Positions 24,505 through 33,671 of a DNA stretch of 64,000 nt are shown here, piece after piece (within the stretch, counting starts at the first letter, position 1; each line of letters begins with the position of its first letter). Under the pieces are notes generated by a model. It saw nothing but the letters and a program-made list of their open reading frames with translations, did no database searches and was not told the origin of the DNA. The translations under genes and the position numbers were made by a program. Origin of the DNA: Lysinibacillus sphaericus (GTDB lineage: Bacteria; Bacillota; Bacilli; Bacillales_A; Planococcaceae); the NCBI RefSeq assembly GCF_001629735.1, contig NZ_CP015224.1, positions 4,526,001 to 4,590,000 of the forward strand, written 5' to 3'.

Positions 24505-25317
24505 ATGAGAATTCAACACAACATTTCAGCTTTAAACACACACCGTAACCTAGCTTTCAACAACACACAAGCATCTAAAAACCTTGAGAAGTTATCTTCT
24601 GGTTACAAAATCAACCGTGCTGGCGATGACGCTGCTGGTTTAGCAATCTCTGAAAAAATGCGCGGACAAATCCGTGGTCTTGATATGGCTACTAAAAACG
24701 CTCAAGATTCAGTATCTTTAATCCAAACTGCTGAGGGTGCTCTTAACGAAACACACTCAATCCTACAACGTATGCGTGAATTAGCAGTACAATCTGCGAA
24801 TGATACAAACGTATCTACAGACCGTGATGCACTTCAAAAAGAAGTAGATGCATTAACTTCTGAGATTACTCGTATTTCAACAGATACAGAGTTCAATACT
24901 CAAAAATTATTAAACAGCAGCTTTAAAGGTAAAGTATTCCATATTGGTGCTAACAAAGACCAAAGCATTACTTTAACTATCAAAGATATGGGTGCTAAAG
25001 GTATTGGTGTAAGTGGAGTTAAGATTGACAAACAATCTGTAGCTAACAAAGCAATCTCTACGATCAATAAAGCTCTAGAAACAGTATCTACACAACGTTC
25101 TGCACTTGGTGCGGTACAAAACCGTTTAGAGCACACAATCAACAACTTAGGTGCTACTTCTGAAAACTTAACAGCTGCTGAATCACGTATCCGTGATACA
25201 GATATGGCTAAAGAAATGATGGGCTTCACTAAGAATAACATCTTAATGCAAGCTGCTCAATCTATGTTAGCTCAAGCTAACCAACAACCACAAGGTGTTC
25301 TACAATTATTACAATAA
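24505..25317 (+). CDS. hag: Flagellin Hag
   Basis: A 270-residue flagellin with the conserved D0/D1 ends: MRIQHNISALNTHRNL and LEKLSSGYKINRAGDDAAGLAISEKM-type sequence at the N-terminus, NILMQAAQSMLAQANQQPQG at the C-terminus. The variable outer domains are almost absent, making it close to a minimal filament subunit. Codon use is highly biased, as expected for very high expression. It has its own SigD promoter, the CsrA-controlled leader and a strong terminator. The gene cluster that follows should glycosylate and methylate it. Few residues lie outside D0/D1, so modification sites probably fall on D1, which is inference. Confidence 0.97.
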   Translation: MRIQHNISALNTHRNLAFNNTQASKNLEKLSSGYKINRAGDDAAGLAISEKMRGQIRGLDMATKNAQDSVSLIQTAEGALNETHSILQRMRELAVQSANDTNVSTDRDALQKEVDALTSEITRISTDTEFNTQKLLNSSFKGKVFHIGANKDQSITLTIKDMGAKGIGVSGVKIDKQSVANKAISTINKALETVSTQRSALGAVQNRLEHTINNLGATSENLTAAESRIRDTDMAKEMMGFTKNNILMQAAQSMLAQANQQPQGVLQLLQ

Positions 25318-25332
25318 TCTTTAAATGATTAA

Positions 25333-25376
25333 GAAGAAGGCTCTCTCTATTTATTGAGAGGGCCTTCTTTATTTTT
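25333..25376 (+). terminator. Intrinsic terminator of hag
   Basis: Stem AAGAAGGCTCTCTC (25334-25347) pairs with GAGAGGGCCTTCTT (25356-25369) with one G-U pair, followed by a T-rich run. Some read-through may feed the modification island that starts 44 bases later. Confidence 0.92.
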
Positions 25377-25419
25377 TTAAAAGAATGCCGATATACAAAG
25401 TGAGGTGATTGATAGATTT

Positions 25420-27117
25420 ATGGAATTACTAAATATAAAAAGTATAACTGCAAAAGACGGCAATGAAACGTTTGAAGTTAATGGATATTTATTGCATAGT
25501 AAATATAATCCTCTACGAGAAGCAGAAAGTTTGATTAAGAAAGAAATTAATAAACAATATATTAATGTTATTTTTGGATATGGAAAAGGCTATCTTGCAA
25601 ATGCGTTAGTAAAAGAAAAAATAAGTAATGAAAAAATATTATTTATTGAACCAATTACTACTTTTGATAAATATAATACTAAACAATATGATATTGTATT
25701 TGGAAATAATTTAGATGAAATTCAAGAAGCAATTGACGGAAAGCTACGCTTTTTTAGTAGAAAAATTAATGTAATTTGTGCTCCAAACTATGATAAGATC
25801 TTCTCCTCTTTATATGTGAATGTTCTAAAAAAGGTGAAAGATATTCAAAGTTTAAATGTGGTTTACAATAATACCGTTAGGGATTTAAGTGTTACCTGGC
25901 AGGAAAATAGTATTCGCAATATGCTACCAACATATATTAATGGTTCTTTAAAAGTATTGGAAAAGTTTTACGATTGCCCAGTGGTAGTAGCATCTGGAGG
26001 GCCGTCATTAACTAAACAACTTAATACGCTGAAGGGTATTAGAAAAAATGTTATATTAATTGCTGCAGGTTCAACTGTAAATACTTTAATGACACATAAT
26101 ATTGAACCTGATTATATTATTACAATTGACGGCTCTGAAATAAATTTTGAGTCTCACTTTAAAGATTTAAAAGTAAAGTCAGCTGAGCTAATGTATGCTT
26201 CGACTAGTCATTATAAAATACAACAAAATTTTAAAAATAGACAATATGCTTTTCTAGATACTAGGGAAAATAAGTATAAGGAGCATGTGAATAAGACACT
26301 TGGAATCGAATTACCTAATATTTTAGGAGGTGGATCGGTAGCAAACTTCGCATTAAGTATTGCTCGTTATCTATCTACAGGTCCAATAGCCTTAATAGGG
26401 CAGGATTTAGCTTATACTGAGGGTAAGACTCATGCCGAGGGAAATAAGCATTTAAAAGCAGCTGATAGTGCATTTCTAGCTTTTCAAGGTGCCTTTGAAA
26501 TAGAAGGTTACTATGGTGATAAAGTGATGACAGATTACTCATTATTTTCCATGAAGGAAAGCTTTGAGGAAATAATGAAACAAATTGAAGACCCTAATAC
26601 CATTTTCAATTGTACAGAGGGAGGGGTGAAGATAGTAAATATACAGCAAAAATCCTTTGGACAATTTTGTCGTCAATTTGTAGATCGAAGTTGTGAAGTG
26701 AAATTATATAATGCAAAAGAGAACAAAAAGGATTTAGCCAAGTATATAAGTAGTGCAAGAGAGGAGATTAGAATATATAAAAATATTATTTTAGAGTTAA
26801 AGTTGGCTCAACAGGCGTTAGAAAAAAATACTTTAACGACAGAATTTGCTCCTAGTATTTTAAAAACGTTAGACGAAGTAGATATTAAGGTAGCAAAATT
26901 AATGAAAAAAGTAGTTATGGAGCGTATTAATGATCCAATAACATTAGATGTTATGACGAATTATGAGGCAAAAGGAGAAGAAACTCCAGAACAAACATAT
27001 CAACGTGTGTTTGAACAGAATAGAGAGTTATATGACAGACTATGTAAGGCTACTGAACAATCTATTCAGTATACACAAGATACAATTAGAGAAGCTGAAA
27101 AGCTTATGGGGGAATAA
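25420..27117 (+). CDS. Maf-type flagellin glycosyltransferase
   Basis: A 565-residue protein of the motility-associated factor family. The central MptE-like/DUF115 domain (about 185-360) carries VVVASGGPSLTKQL, PDYIITIDGSE, ILGGGSVANFAL and ALIGQDLAYTEGKTHAEG. Helical N- and C-terminal regions flank it. Maf proteins are required to transfer nonulosonic acids (pseudaminic or legionaminic) to Ser/Thr of flagellin in the cytoplasm. Its place directly after hag and ahead of a legionaminic acid pathway supports that role. I take ATG 25420, after GAGGTG; an in-frame GTG at 25405 lies within that site. The next gene starts three bases after its stop. Confidence 0.88.
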   Translation: MELLNIKSITAKDGNETFEVNGYLLHSKYNPLREAESLIKKEINKQYINVIFGYGKGYLANALVKEKISNEKILFIEPITTFDKYNTKQYDIVFGNNLDEIQEAIDGKLRFFSRKINVICAPNYDKIFSSLYVNVLKKVKDIQSLNVVYNNTVRDLSVTWQENSIRNMLPTYINGSLKVLEKFYDCPVVVASGGPSLTKQLNTLKGIRKNVILIAAGSTVNTLMTHNIEPDYIITIDGSEINFESHFKDLKVKSAELMYASTSHYKIQQNFKNRQYAFLDTRENKYKEHVNKTLGIELPNILGGGSVANFALSIARYLSTGPIALIGQDLAYTEGKTHAEGNKHLKAADSAFLAFQGAFEIEGYYGDKVMTDYSLFSMKESFEEIMKQIEDPNTIFNCTEGGVKIVNIQQKSFGQFCRQFVDRSCEVKLYNAKENKKDLAKYISSAREEIRIYKNIILELKLAQQALEKNTLTTEFAPSILKTLDEVDIKVAKLMKKVVMERINDPITLDVMTNYEAKGEETPEQTYQRVFEQNRELYDRLCKATEQSIQYTQDTIREAEKLMGE

Positions 27118-27119
27118 CA

Positions 27120-27461
27120 ATGGAGATTAAAGAACTAATAGAAAGTTATAATGACTATGTGAAGAAGATACCTGATGGGGCTATATATATTGCTAACTAT
27201 TTACGGGAGGACAAACTAAATAATGCTTTAATAGCAATTAAAGATTTTTCAGAAGGTGTACTTTGGCTTTCTGAAGCAAGTGATCTTTTGATGAAAAATG
27301 GAGCACACGCAGCATTAAATATTGGACAAATACAGGAGTTTTTAATAGAAGTAAACGAAGGATTAGAAAAACAAGATTATGTATTAGTTGCTGATATGTT
27401 TGAATACGAAATCGCACCTTTTTTTGAAGAAGTAGTTAGTGCAAAAGGTACGGTACAATAA
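27120..27461 (+). CDS. Small helical protein of unknown function between two maf genes
   Basis: This 113-residue acidic protein appears all-helical, with no signal peptide, membrane segment, cysteine cluster or catalytic motif that I recognise. It starts three bases after the first maf gene and overlaps the proposed start of the second, so it is translated as part of the modification operon. Size and helical pattern recall small flagellar chaperones or adaptor subunits, but I see no diagnostic motif. A role in presenting flagellin to the Maf enzymes is possible and untested. Confidence 0.8.
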   Translation: MEIKELIESYNDYVKKIPDGAIYIANYLREDKLNNALIAIKDFSEGVLWLSEASDLLMKNGAHAALNIGQIQEFLIEVNEGLEKQDYVLVADMFEYEIAPFFEEVVSAKGTVQ

Positions 27462-28665
27462 GTTGCAATGGCTAGTAGAAAAAGCTAAAAATGGAGAACC
27501 TACATTACAGTTAAATGGAGTCTTTATCTATAGTAAATACCGACCAAAGGAAGACGCTTTCCGTTGGTTAAATGCTGAGATTAATTCAGAAGCAAAAAGT
27601 TACGTATTAATTGGTTTAGGGTTAGGCTATCATTTAAATGCTCTTGTTAGCCAATGTAAAAATAAAACCGTGACGGTATATTATTTTGATAAACATGAAT
27701 ACGAATTATTTTTAGCTCATAATACTGATCACTGGTGGAATCAAGGAAATGTACATATAGTTCATGACTTGAATCAAACAGAACTACAAGATAATGTTCA
27801 AATTTTACTTCCAAATGCTTGGATTAAGGGGATTGGCCAAAGGCATCCATTATTTTCAATTTTAGAAACGATAAAAATAAATCAACTTTCTCTTAAAAGA
27901 GATTCAAGTAAAATGGAAGAAAATTTCACTTGTAATATGAATTTAGCTGACGAAATTATTCAAGTAAAAAAGCAGCGTAGTATTGGTTGTCTAGTTGCCG
28001 CAGGGCCATCCCTGAACGATACAATACATTGGCTAAAAAAGTACCAATATCAAGTGGATATATTTGTTGTAGGAGCAGTATTAAAAAAGATGTTGGGAAA
28101 TGGAATTACACCAAAAGCTGCAGTCTTGTCAGATGCTAATGATGAAACTATACCTCAGTTTCAAGATTCAAATTTTGAGGGAGAGTTGTATTATTTATGT
28201 ACTGCAAACTCTAAAACCGTAGCTCAACATGGTAGCAAGAGATATATACTTTTTCAACAAGGGTATCAATTAGCGGAGGAAGAGGCTAAGAAGCGGAATA
28301 TACCTCTAATTGAAACAGGTGGATCTGTAGGAACAACAGCGTTTAGTTTACTTGAATATTTAGGTTATGAAACTATAGTGTTATTTGGTCAAGATTTGGG
28401 GTTCGCAGGTAATCAAACACATGCAGTAGATTCTACCTCGGGAAGAGATGCTTCTAATGATATTTTTTTAAGAAATATAGAGGCCAATGATGGAAGTACT
28501 ATCCATACAACATCTATGTTTCAAGTGTTTTGGTATTGGTATAATCAAAAAATGGATAAAACAAAAGTAAATGTATTTAACACGGCTATTAAAGGAGCTA
28601 AAATAAAAAATGTTCCTTTGATAAATGAAGAGGAATTTGTACAATTAATAGCGAAAAATCAATAA
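27439..28665 (+). CDS. Second, shorter Maf/DUF115-type glycosyltransferase
   Basis: A 408-residue relative of the upstream maf gene, with the same landmarks: NGVFIYSKYRPKEDA near the N-terminus, LVAAGPSLNDT, IETGGSVGTTAFSL, and LFGQDLGFAGNQTHA. It lacks most of the long C-terminal helical region of its neighbour. The GTG at 27439 overlaps the 113-residue gene by 23 bases. A TTG at 27463, two bases after that gene's stop, is an alternative that drops eight residues and fits stop-start coupling; neither has a strong ribosome site. Two diverged Maf proteins suggest division of labour, such as different sites or sugars. Confidence 0.83.
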   Translation: MQKVRYNKLQWLVEKAKNGEPTLQLNGVFIYSKYRPKEDAFRWLNAEINSEAKSYVLIGLGLGYHLNALVSQCKNKTVTVYYFDKHEYELFLAHNTDHWWNQGNVHIVHDLNQTELQDNVQILLPNAWIKGIGQRHPLFSILETIKINQLSLKRDSSKMEENFTCNMNLADEIIQVKKQRSIGCLVAAGPSLNDTIHWLKKYQYQVDIFVVGAVLKKMLGNGITPKAAVLSDANDETIPQFQDSNFEGELYYLCTANSKTVAQHGSKRYILFQQGYQLAEEEAKKRNIPLIETGGSVGTTAFSLLEYLGYETIVLFGQDLGFAGNQTHAVDSTSGRDASNDIFLRNIEANDGSTIHTTSMFQVFWYWYNQKMDKTKVNVFNTAIKGAKIKNVPLINEEEFVQLIAKNQ

Positions 28666-28689
28666 TTTTTTAGAAGAAGAGGGATAAGT

Positions 28690-29694
28690 GTGAAGCAAAA
28701 AAAGATTTTAGTAACCGGAGCAGATGGCTTCATAGGCTCACATTTAACAGAAACATTAGTACGACAAGGCTATGATGTTCGTGCATTTGTTTATTACAAT
28801 TCATTTAATTCATGGGGCTGGTTAGATCAGTCTTCATCAGAAATTAAATCATCGTTGGATGTGTTTTCAGGAGATATTCGTGATCCTTATGGTGTGAAAG
28901 AAGCTATGAAGGGTTGTACGCATGTTCTTAATTTAGCAGCGTTAATTGCAATCCCGTATTCTTACCATTCTCCTGCAACTTACGTAGATACTAATGTGAC
29001 AGGGACTTTAAATGTAGTACAAGCAGCGAAAGAGTTAGGTATAGAAAAGGTAGTTCATACTTCTACAAGTGAAGTATACGGAACAGCGTTATATGTTCCA
29101 ATAGATGAAGAGCATCCGTTACAAGGGCAATCACCTTATTCTGCATCAAAAATAGGCGCTGATCAAATGGCATTATCATTTTACCGCTCATTTGATACAC
29201 CAGTATCGGTTGTTCGTCCGTTTAATACATATGGGCCTCGCCAATCAGCTCGTGCTGTAATCCCGACAATTATTAGCCAACTGGCAAGTGGCATAAAGAA
29301 CATTAAGCTTGGTGCTGTAAGCCCTACACGCGATTTTAACTATGTAAAAGATACAGTTAACGGATTTATTTCTGTTATGGAATCTACTAATTCAATTGGG
29401 GAAGTTATTAATATTGGATCAAATTACGAAATTTCTATTGGTGAAACTGCACAAATGATTGCAGATATTATGGGTGTAGATTTAACAATCGAAACGGATG
29501 AGCACCGCCTACGTCCTGAAAAAAGTGAAGTCGAGCGTCTTTGGGCTGAAAACAAAAAGGCGAAGGAACTACTTGGATGGGAACCACAATATGGTGGTAA
29601 AGAGGGCTTCCATAGAGGTCTTGAAGAAACAATAGAATGGTTTACAAATCCTAAAAACTTATCTCAATATAAGGCAGATGTTTACAATATATGA
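28690..29694 (+). CDS. legB: NAD-dependent 4,6-dehydratase LegB
   Basis: A 334-residue extended short-chain dehydrogenase with the nucleotide-binding TGADGFIGSH at the N-terminus, the active-site TSEVYG and YSASK (Tyr and Lys), and RPFNTYGPRQ. Its best fit is LegB, which starts legionaminic acid synthesis by 4,6-dehydration of GDP-GlcNAc (UDP-linked in some organisms). legC starts within its stop codon. GTG 28690 is used, after a GAGGGA site. Substrate nucleotide is inferred from the ptmE-like guanylyltransferase in the same operon. Confidence 0.88.
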   Translation: MKQKKILVTGADGFIGSHLTETLVRQGYDVRAFVYYNSFNSWGWLDQSSSEIKSSLDVFSGDIRDPYGVKEAMKGCTHVLNLAALIAIPYSYHSPATYVDTNVTGTLNVVQAAKELGIEKVVHTSTSEVYGTALYVPIDEEHPLQGQSPYSASKIGADQMALSFYRSFDTPVSVVRPFNTYGPRQSARAVIPTIISQLASGIKNIKLGAVSPTRDFNYVKDTVNGFISVMESTNSIGEVINIGSNYEISIGETAQMIADIMGVDLTIETDEHRLRPEKSEVERLWAENKKAKELLGWEPQYGGKEGFHRGLEETIEWFTNPKNLSQYKADVYNI

Positions 29695-30851
29695 ATACTC
29701 AATGGTCGGAATTTGCGAATAATGTAAAACAGTTTTACGGTAAAGAGTTTGTGCCTTTACATGAGCCAACATTTAATGAAAAAGAAGTTGAATATGTGAC
29801 GGATTGTATCAAAACAGGTTGGGTTTCCTCAGTTGGAGCTTATGTGAATCGTTTAGAGAAAGACCTTGCAAATTTTGTGGGCGTTAAACGTGCTGTTGCT
29901 GTTGTAAATGGTACAGCTGCATTACATATTGCATTAAAAATTGCAGGCGTAAAGGCGGAAGACGAAGTATTAATGCCTTCTCTTACTTTTATTGCAACAG
30001 CCAATGCCGTGTCTTATTTGGGTGCAGTACCTCACTTTATAGATGTTTCCTTTCATACTTTAGGTGTTGATGCAGATAAATTAAAAATCTACCTAGAGCA
30101 AATTGGAACAACAGAAAACAACCAGCTTTATAATAGAGACACAGGAAGACGTATTTCTGCGCTTGTACCAATGCACACATTCGGTCATGCGGTTGATATA
30201 GAAGGTTTACTAAAAGTATGTGATATGTATAATGTGACGCTTGTTGAAGATGCAGCAGAATCATTGGGTACTTATTATAAAGGAAAACATACAGGTAGCT
30301 TTGGAAAAGTAAGTGCCATCAGCTTTAACGGCAATAAAATAATGACAACTGGCGGTGGCGGTGCGATTGTGACAGATGACGATGCGATAGCTGACTATGC
30401 AAAACATTTAACAACGACTGCTAAAATCCCACATCGGTGGGCGTATGAGCACGATGAAATCGGATTTAATTACCGCATGCCGAATTTAAATGCAGCGCTA
30501 GGTTGCGCGCAATTAGAAAAAATGCCAACGTTTATTCAACAAAAACGCAATTTAACCAAACACTATGTGCAATGGTTAAGTAATTTAGAGGGCGTGCATT
30601 TATTTAAAGAGCCTGAAAATACTAGAAGCAATTATTGGTTACAGACTATTCTCCTTGATGAGCAGATTAATCGTGATGAGGTATTAAGCTTTTTAAATGA
30701 GCAAGGTGTAATGAGCCGTCCGATTTGGACACCGATGCACCATTTAGCAATTTATCAAAACTGTCCGAAATCAGATTTAAATGTGACAGAACAGTTGAAT
30801 AGAAGAGTTGTCAATATTCCTAGCACACCAATCAGTGAGGGATCACGATGA
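29691..30851 (+). CDS. legC: PLP-dependent aminotransferase LegC
   Basis: This 386-residue DegT/DnrJ/EryC1/StrS family aminotransferase has the cofactor lysine in SFNGNKIMTTGGGG and the helper segment EDAAESLGTYYKGKHTGSFG. It should convert the 4-keto product of LegB to the 4-amino sugar. Its ATG overlaps the legB stop (ATGA) and its own end overlaps legG by four bases, marking a tightly coupled operon. Confidence 0.9.
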   Translation: MNTQWSEFANNVKQFYGKEFVPLHEPTFNEKEVEYVTDCIKTGWVSSVGAYVNRLEKDLANFVGVKRAVAVVNGTAALHIALKIAGVKAEDEVLMPSLTFIATANAVSYLGAVPHFIDVSFHTLGVDADKLKIYLEQIGTTENNQLYNRDTGRRISALVPMHTFGHAVDIEGLLKVCDMYNVTLVEDAAESLGTYYKGKHTGSFGKVSAISFNGNKIMTTGGGGAIVTDDDAIADYAKHLTTTAKIPHRWAYEHDEIGFNYRMPNLNAALGCAQLEKMPTFIQQKRNLTKHYVQWLSNLEGVHLFKEPENTRSNYWLQTILLDEQINRDEVLSFLNEQGVMSRPIWTPMHHLAIYQNCPKSDLNVTEQLNRRVVNIPSTPISEGSR

Positions 30852-31975
30852 AACGTAAAATTTGTATTGTGACTGGTACGAGAGCCGAATACGGTTTACT
30901 GTCAAATATTGCTAATAAGATACGACGAGATGAAGCAATTGATTTACAGATGGTTGTAACGGGTATGCACTTATCGCCAGAGTTTGGAAGTACATATAAA
31001 GAGATTGAGAATGATGGTTTTTTCATTGATGAAAAGATAGAAATTCTGTTATCTGCGGACTCTTCCACTGGCATTGTGAAATCAATTGGACTTGCCGCAA
31101 TTAGTTTCGCAGACGCTTTTAACCGTTTACAACCAGATTTACTTATCATTTTAGGTGATCGATTTGAAATGCTAGCTGCTGCTCAAACAGCACTTATTAT
31201 GCAAATACCGATTGCCCATATACATGGAGGAGAATGTACTTTTGGTGCGTATGATGATGCAATTCGTCATTCCATTACAAAAATGGCTACCTGGCACTTT
31301 ACAAGTACAGAATCTCACCGCAAACGTGTTATTCAATTAGGTGAATCTCCAGAACGTGTCTTTAATGTCGGTGCTCTTGGTATAGAAAATATTGTAAATT
31401 TAAATCTGCTGACGCGTCAGGAACTATTTCAAAAACTTCAACTGGATGAGCAACAACCTATGTTTTTAATAACTTATCATCCTGAAACGAATGGTCATAT
31501 TAATGGGATCTACGAATTGTTAAAATCTTTGGAAAATTATTCCGATATTAATTTGGTGTTTACAAAATCGAATGCTGATAATGGAGGAAGGTTAATTAAT
31601 GAGGCTATTCAACAATTCATATTAAAACATAGTAATGCTAAAATATTTGATTCACTTGGTCAATTAAAGTATTTAAGTGCAGTAAAGAATGCTGAGGTTG
31701 TCATTGGGAATTCTTCGAGTGGATTAATTGAAGTCCCTTATTTAGAGACACCTACTGTAAATTGTGGAAACCGTCAAGAAGGACGAGAGCATCCCAATTC
31801 AGTATTTAATACAAAGATGGATGCTGGAAATATTTATCATACTATTGAAAAGGCTAGAAAGTTTAGCGATAAATATGAACATTTATTTGGCGATGGCAAA
31901 GTATCGGAAAAAATAATGACAGTATTACGCAGCTTACCTTCATTTTCTATTCAAAAGGGGTTTTATGATTTATGA
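30848..31975 (+). CDS. legG: Hydrolysing sugar-nucleotide 2-epimerase LegG (NeuC-like)
   Basis: The 375-residue protein belongs to the UDP-GlcNAc 2-epimerase family: TGTRAEYGLL at the start, ILGDRFEMLAAAQTA, HIHGGECTFGAYDDAIRHSITKM-type sequence, and GNSSSGLIEVPYLETPTVN near the end. In the legionaminic route LegG releases the nucleotide and epimerises C2 to give a 2,4-diacetamido-trideoxymannose. It overlaps legC and legI by four bases at each end. Confidence 0.9.
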   Translation: MKRKICIVTGTRAEYGLLSNIANKIRRDEAIDLQMVVTGMHLSPEFGSTYKEIENDGFFIDEKIEILLSADSSTGIVKSIGLAAISFADAFNRLQPDLLIILGDRFEMLAAAQTALIMQIPIAHIHGGECTFGAYDDAIRHSITKMATWHFTSTESHRKRVIQLGESPERVFNVGALGIENIVNLNLLTRQELFQKLQLDEQQPMFLITYHPETNGHINGIYELLKSLENYSDINLVFTKSNADNGGRLINEAIQQFILKHSNAKIFDSLGQLKYLSAVKNAEVVIGNSSSGLIEVPYLETPTVNCGNRQEGREHPNSVFNTKMDAGNIYHTIEKARKFSDKYEHLFGDGKVSEKIMTVLRSLPSFSIQKGFYDL

Positions 31976-33051
31976 ACAATAAAACATATATCATCGCTGA
32001 AGCAGGTGTCAATCATAATGGGTCATTAAAAATGGCAAAAGAGCTAGTGATGGTCGCAAAAGAAGCAGGAGCTGACGCGGTAAAATTTCAAACGTTTAAA
32101 GCTGAAAACTTAGTAACAAAGCAAGCGCAGCAAGCTGCATATCAAGTCGCAAATTTAGGTGAGGCTTCATCTCAATTTGCGATGTTGAAAAAGCTAGAAT
32201 TAACTTATGATGAATTTATTGAATTGCAATCGTTTTGTCAATCAGAGCAAATAGAATTTCTATCGACACCTTTTGACTTTGAAAGTGTCGATTTTTTACT
32301 AGATGAAATTGCAATTGCCACAGCTAAAATTCCTTCAGGCGAATTAACGAACGCACCATTTATTCATTATATAGCGACAAAACAAAAACCAATAATTTTA
32401 TCTACTGGAATGGCAACTGTCGAAGAGATTCATGAGGCATTAGCATTTATAGCTTATGGTTTAGTGAAATCTATGGAACCTGTTACGATTAAGCAGGTAT
32501 ACAGCTTTTATGCTACGACGGAAGCAAAAGAAGCGCTAAATAAATATGTCACATTATTACACTGTACTACACAATATCCAGCCCCAATGGACTCTATTAA
32601 TTTAAATGCAATGACTGAAATGCAGAAGAGTTTCAACTTATCAATTGGGTTATCAGACCACTCAGAAGGTATTAATATACCCATTGCAGCTGTTAGCTTG
32701 GGCGCAAAAGTGATAGAAAAGCACTTTACTTTAGATAAAACACTAGAAGGGCCTGATCATATTGCATCCTTAAATCCAGGAGAGTTAAAGTCCATGATAA
32801 AAGGAATTAGAGATGTAGAGCTGGCACTGGGAGATGGAATTAAAAGACCTAACTCTGTAGAGATTAAAAATAGGATTCCTGTCAGAAAAAGCCTTATTGC
32901 TAAAACTCCTATAAATGTAGGTGAGGTATTTACTACTGATAATTTAACTGTAAAAAGACCTGGAGATGGTATGCAACCTTCTAAATACTGGTCTCTTATC
33001 GGTGAAATTGCTTCAAAATCATATGAAGAGGATGAGCTAATTGATGAATAA
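31972..33051 (+). CDS. legI: Legionaminic acid synthase LegI (NeuB family)
   Basis: A 359-residue NeuB-type synthase with a TIM-barrel domain (IAEAGVNHNGSLKMAKEL, DAVKFQTFKAENLVT, STPFD, KIPSGELTN, GLSDHSEGI, EKHFTLD) and a C-terminal antifreeze-like SAF domain (from about 295, RKSLIAKTPINVGEVF). It condenses the mannosamine derivative with phosphoenolpyruvate to form the nonulosonic acid. Whether the product is legionaminic or a related acid rests on the flanking legB/legC/ptmE set. It overlaps both neighbours. Confidence 0.92.
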   Translation: MNNKTYIIAEAGVNHNGSLKMAKELVMVAKEAGADAVKFQTFKAENLVTKQAQQAAYQVANLGEASSQFAMLKKLELTYDEFIELQSFCQSEQIEFLSTPFDFESVDFLLDEIAIATAKIPSGELTNAPFIHYIATKQKPIILSTGMATVEEIHEALAFIAYGLVKSMEPVTIKQVYSFYATTEAKEALNKYVTLLHCTTQYPAPMDSINLNAMTEMQKSFNLSIGLSDHSEGINIPIAAVSLGAKVIEKHFTLDKTLEGPDHIASLNPGELKSMIKGIRDVELALGDGIKRPNSVEIKNRIPVRKSLIAKTPINVGEVFTTDNLTVKRPGDGMQPSKYWSLIGEIASKSYEEDELIDE

Positions 33052-33667
33052 GCTGATTATTATGATTGGAAATGGTGGACATGCCTCCGTATTAACTGAA
33101 ATGTTATTATCACAGAAGGAAACAATTATTGGATTTACTGCACCGACTACAGAAGAGAATGCTTTTGGTTTAACTTATTTAGGATCTGATGAGGTAATAG
33201 AACAATATAATCCAGCAGACATTGAACTAGTACTCGCCATAGGAACAATTAAACCGTCCCCATTGCGAGAAAAAATCTTTAATAAATTTACGCAAAAAAC
33301 GTATCAATTTAAATCTGTCATCCATCCTTCAGCCATTATTGCTCCTTCCGTCCAATTAGGACAAGGTGTTCAAATAATGGCTGGTACTATTATTCAAACG
33401 AATACAATAGTTGCCGATAATAGTATTATAAACACCGGTGCGCTGATTGATCATGATTGTCAAATAGGTTCCCATATACATATTGCGCCAGGCACAAAAA
33501 TATCAGGCAGTGTCCATATAGAAAAAGGAACACATGTCGGAACAGGGGCAACAATTATTCAAGGCATTCATATAGGATCAAATTGTTTAATTGGTGCAGG
33601 GGCTGTTGTGGTTAGTAATTTTGTAAATGGCGTAAAAGCAGTTGGCGTACCTGCAAAGGAAGTGTAA
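33044..33667 (+). CDS. legH: Sugar N-acetyltransferase LegH (NeuD/PglD-like)
   Basis: A 207-residue protein with an N-terminal Rossmann-like NeuD segment (IIMIGNGGHASVL) and a left-handed beta-helix of hexapeptide repeats (about 90-200, repeated I-x-x-G motifs such as IGSNCLIGAGAVVV). It should acetylate the 4-amino group of the LegC product using acetyl-CoA. ATG 33044 is used; a TTG at 33041 is adjacent. It overlaps the legI end by eight bases. Confidence 0.87.
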   Translation: MNKLIIMIGNGGHASVLTEMLLSQKETIIGFTAPTTEENAFGLTYLGSDEVIEQYNPADIELVLAIGTIKPSPLREKIFNKFTQKTYQFKSVIHPSAIIAPSVQLGQGVQIMAGTIIQTNTIVADNSIINTGALIDHDCQIGSHIHIAPGTKISGSVHIEKGTHVGTGATIIQGIHIGSNCLIGAGAVVVSNFVNGVKAVGVPAKEV

Positions 33668-33671
33668 CTAT

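Noticed and set aside
24900-25241. 113-residue antisense frame within hag
   Set aside because: It mirrors the strongly biased codons of flagellin and has no ribosome site or family; a shadow frame.
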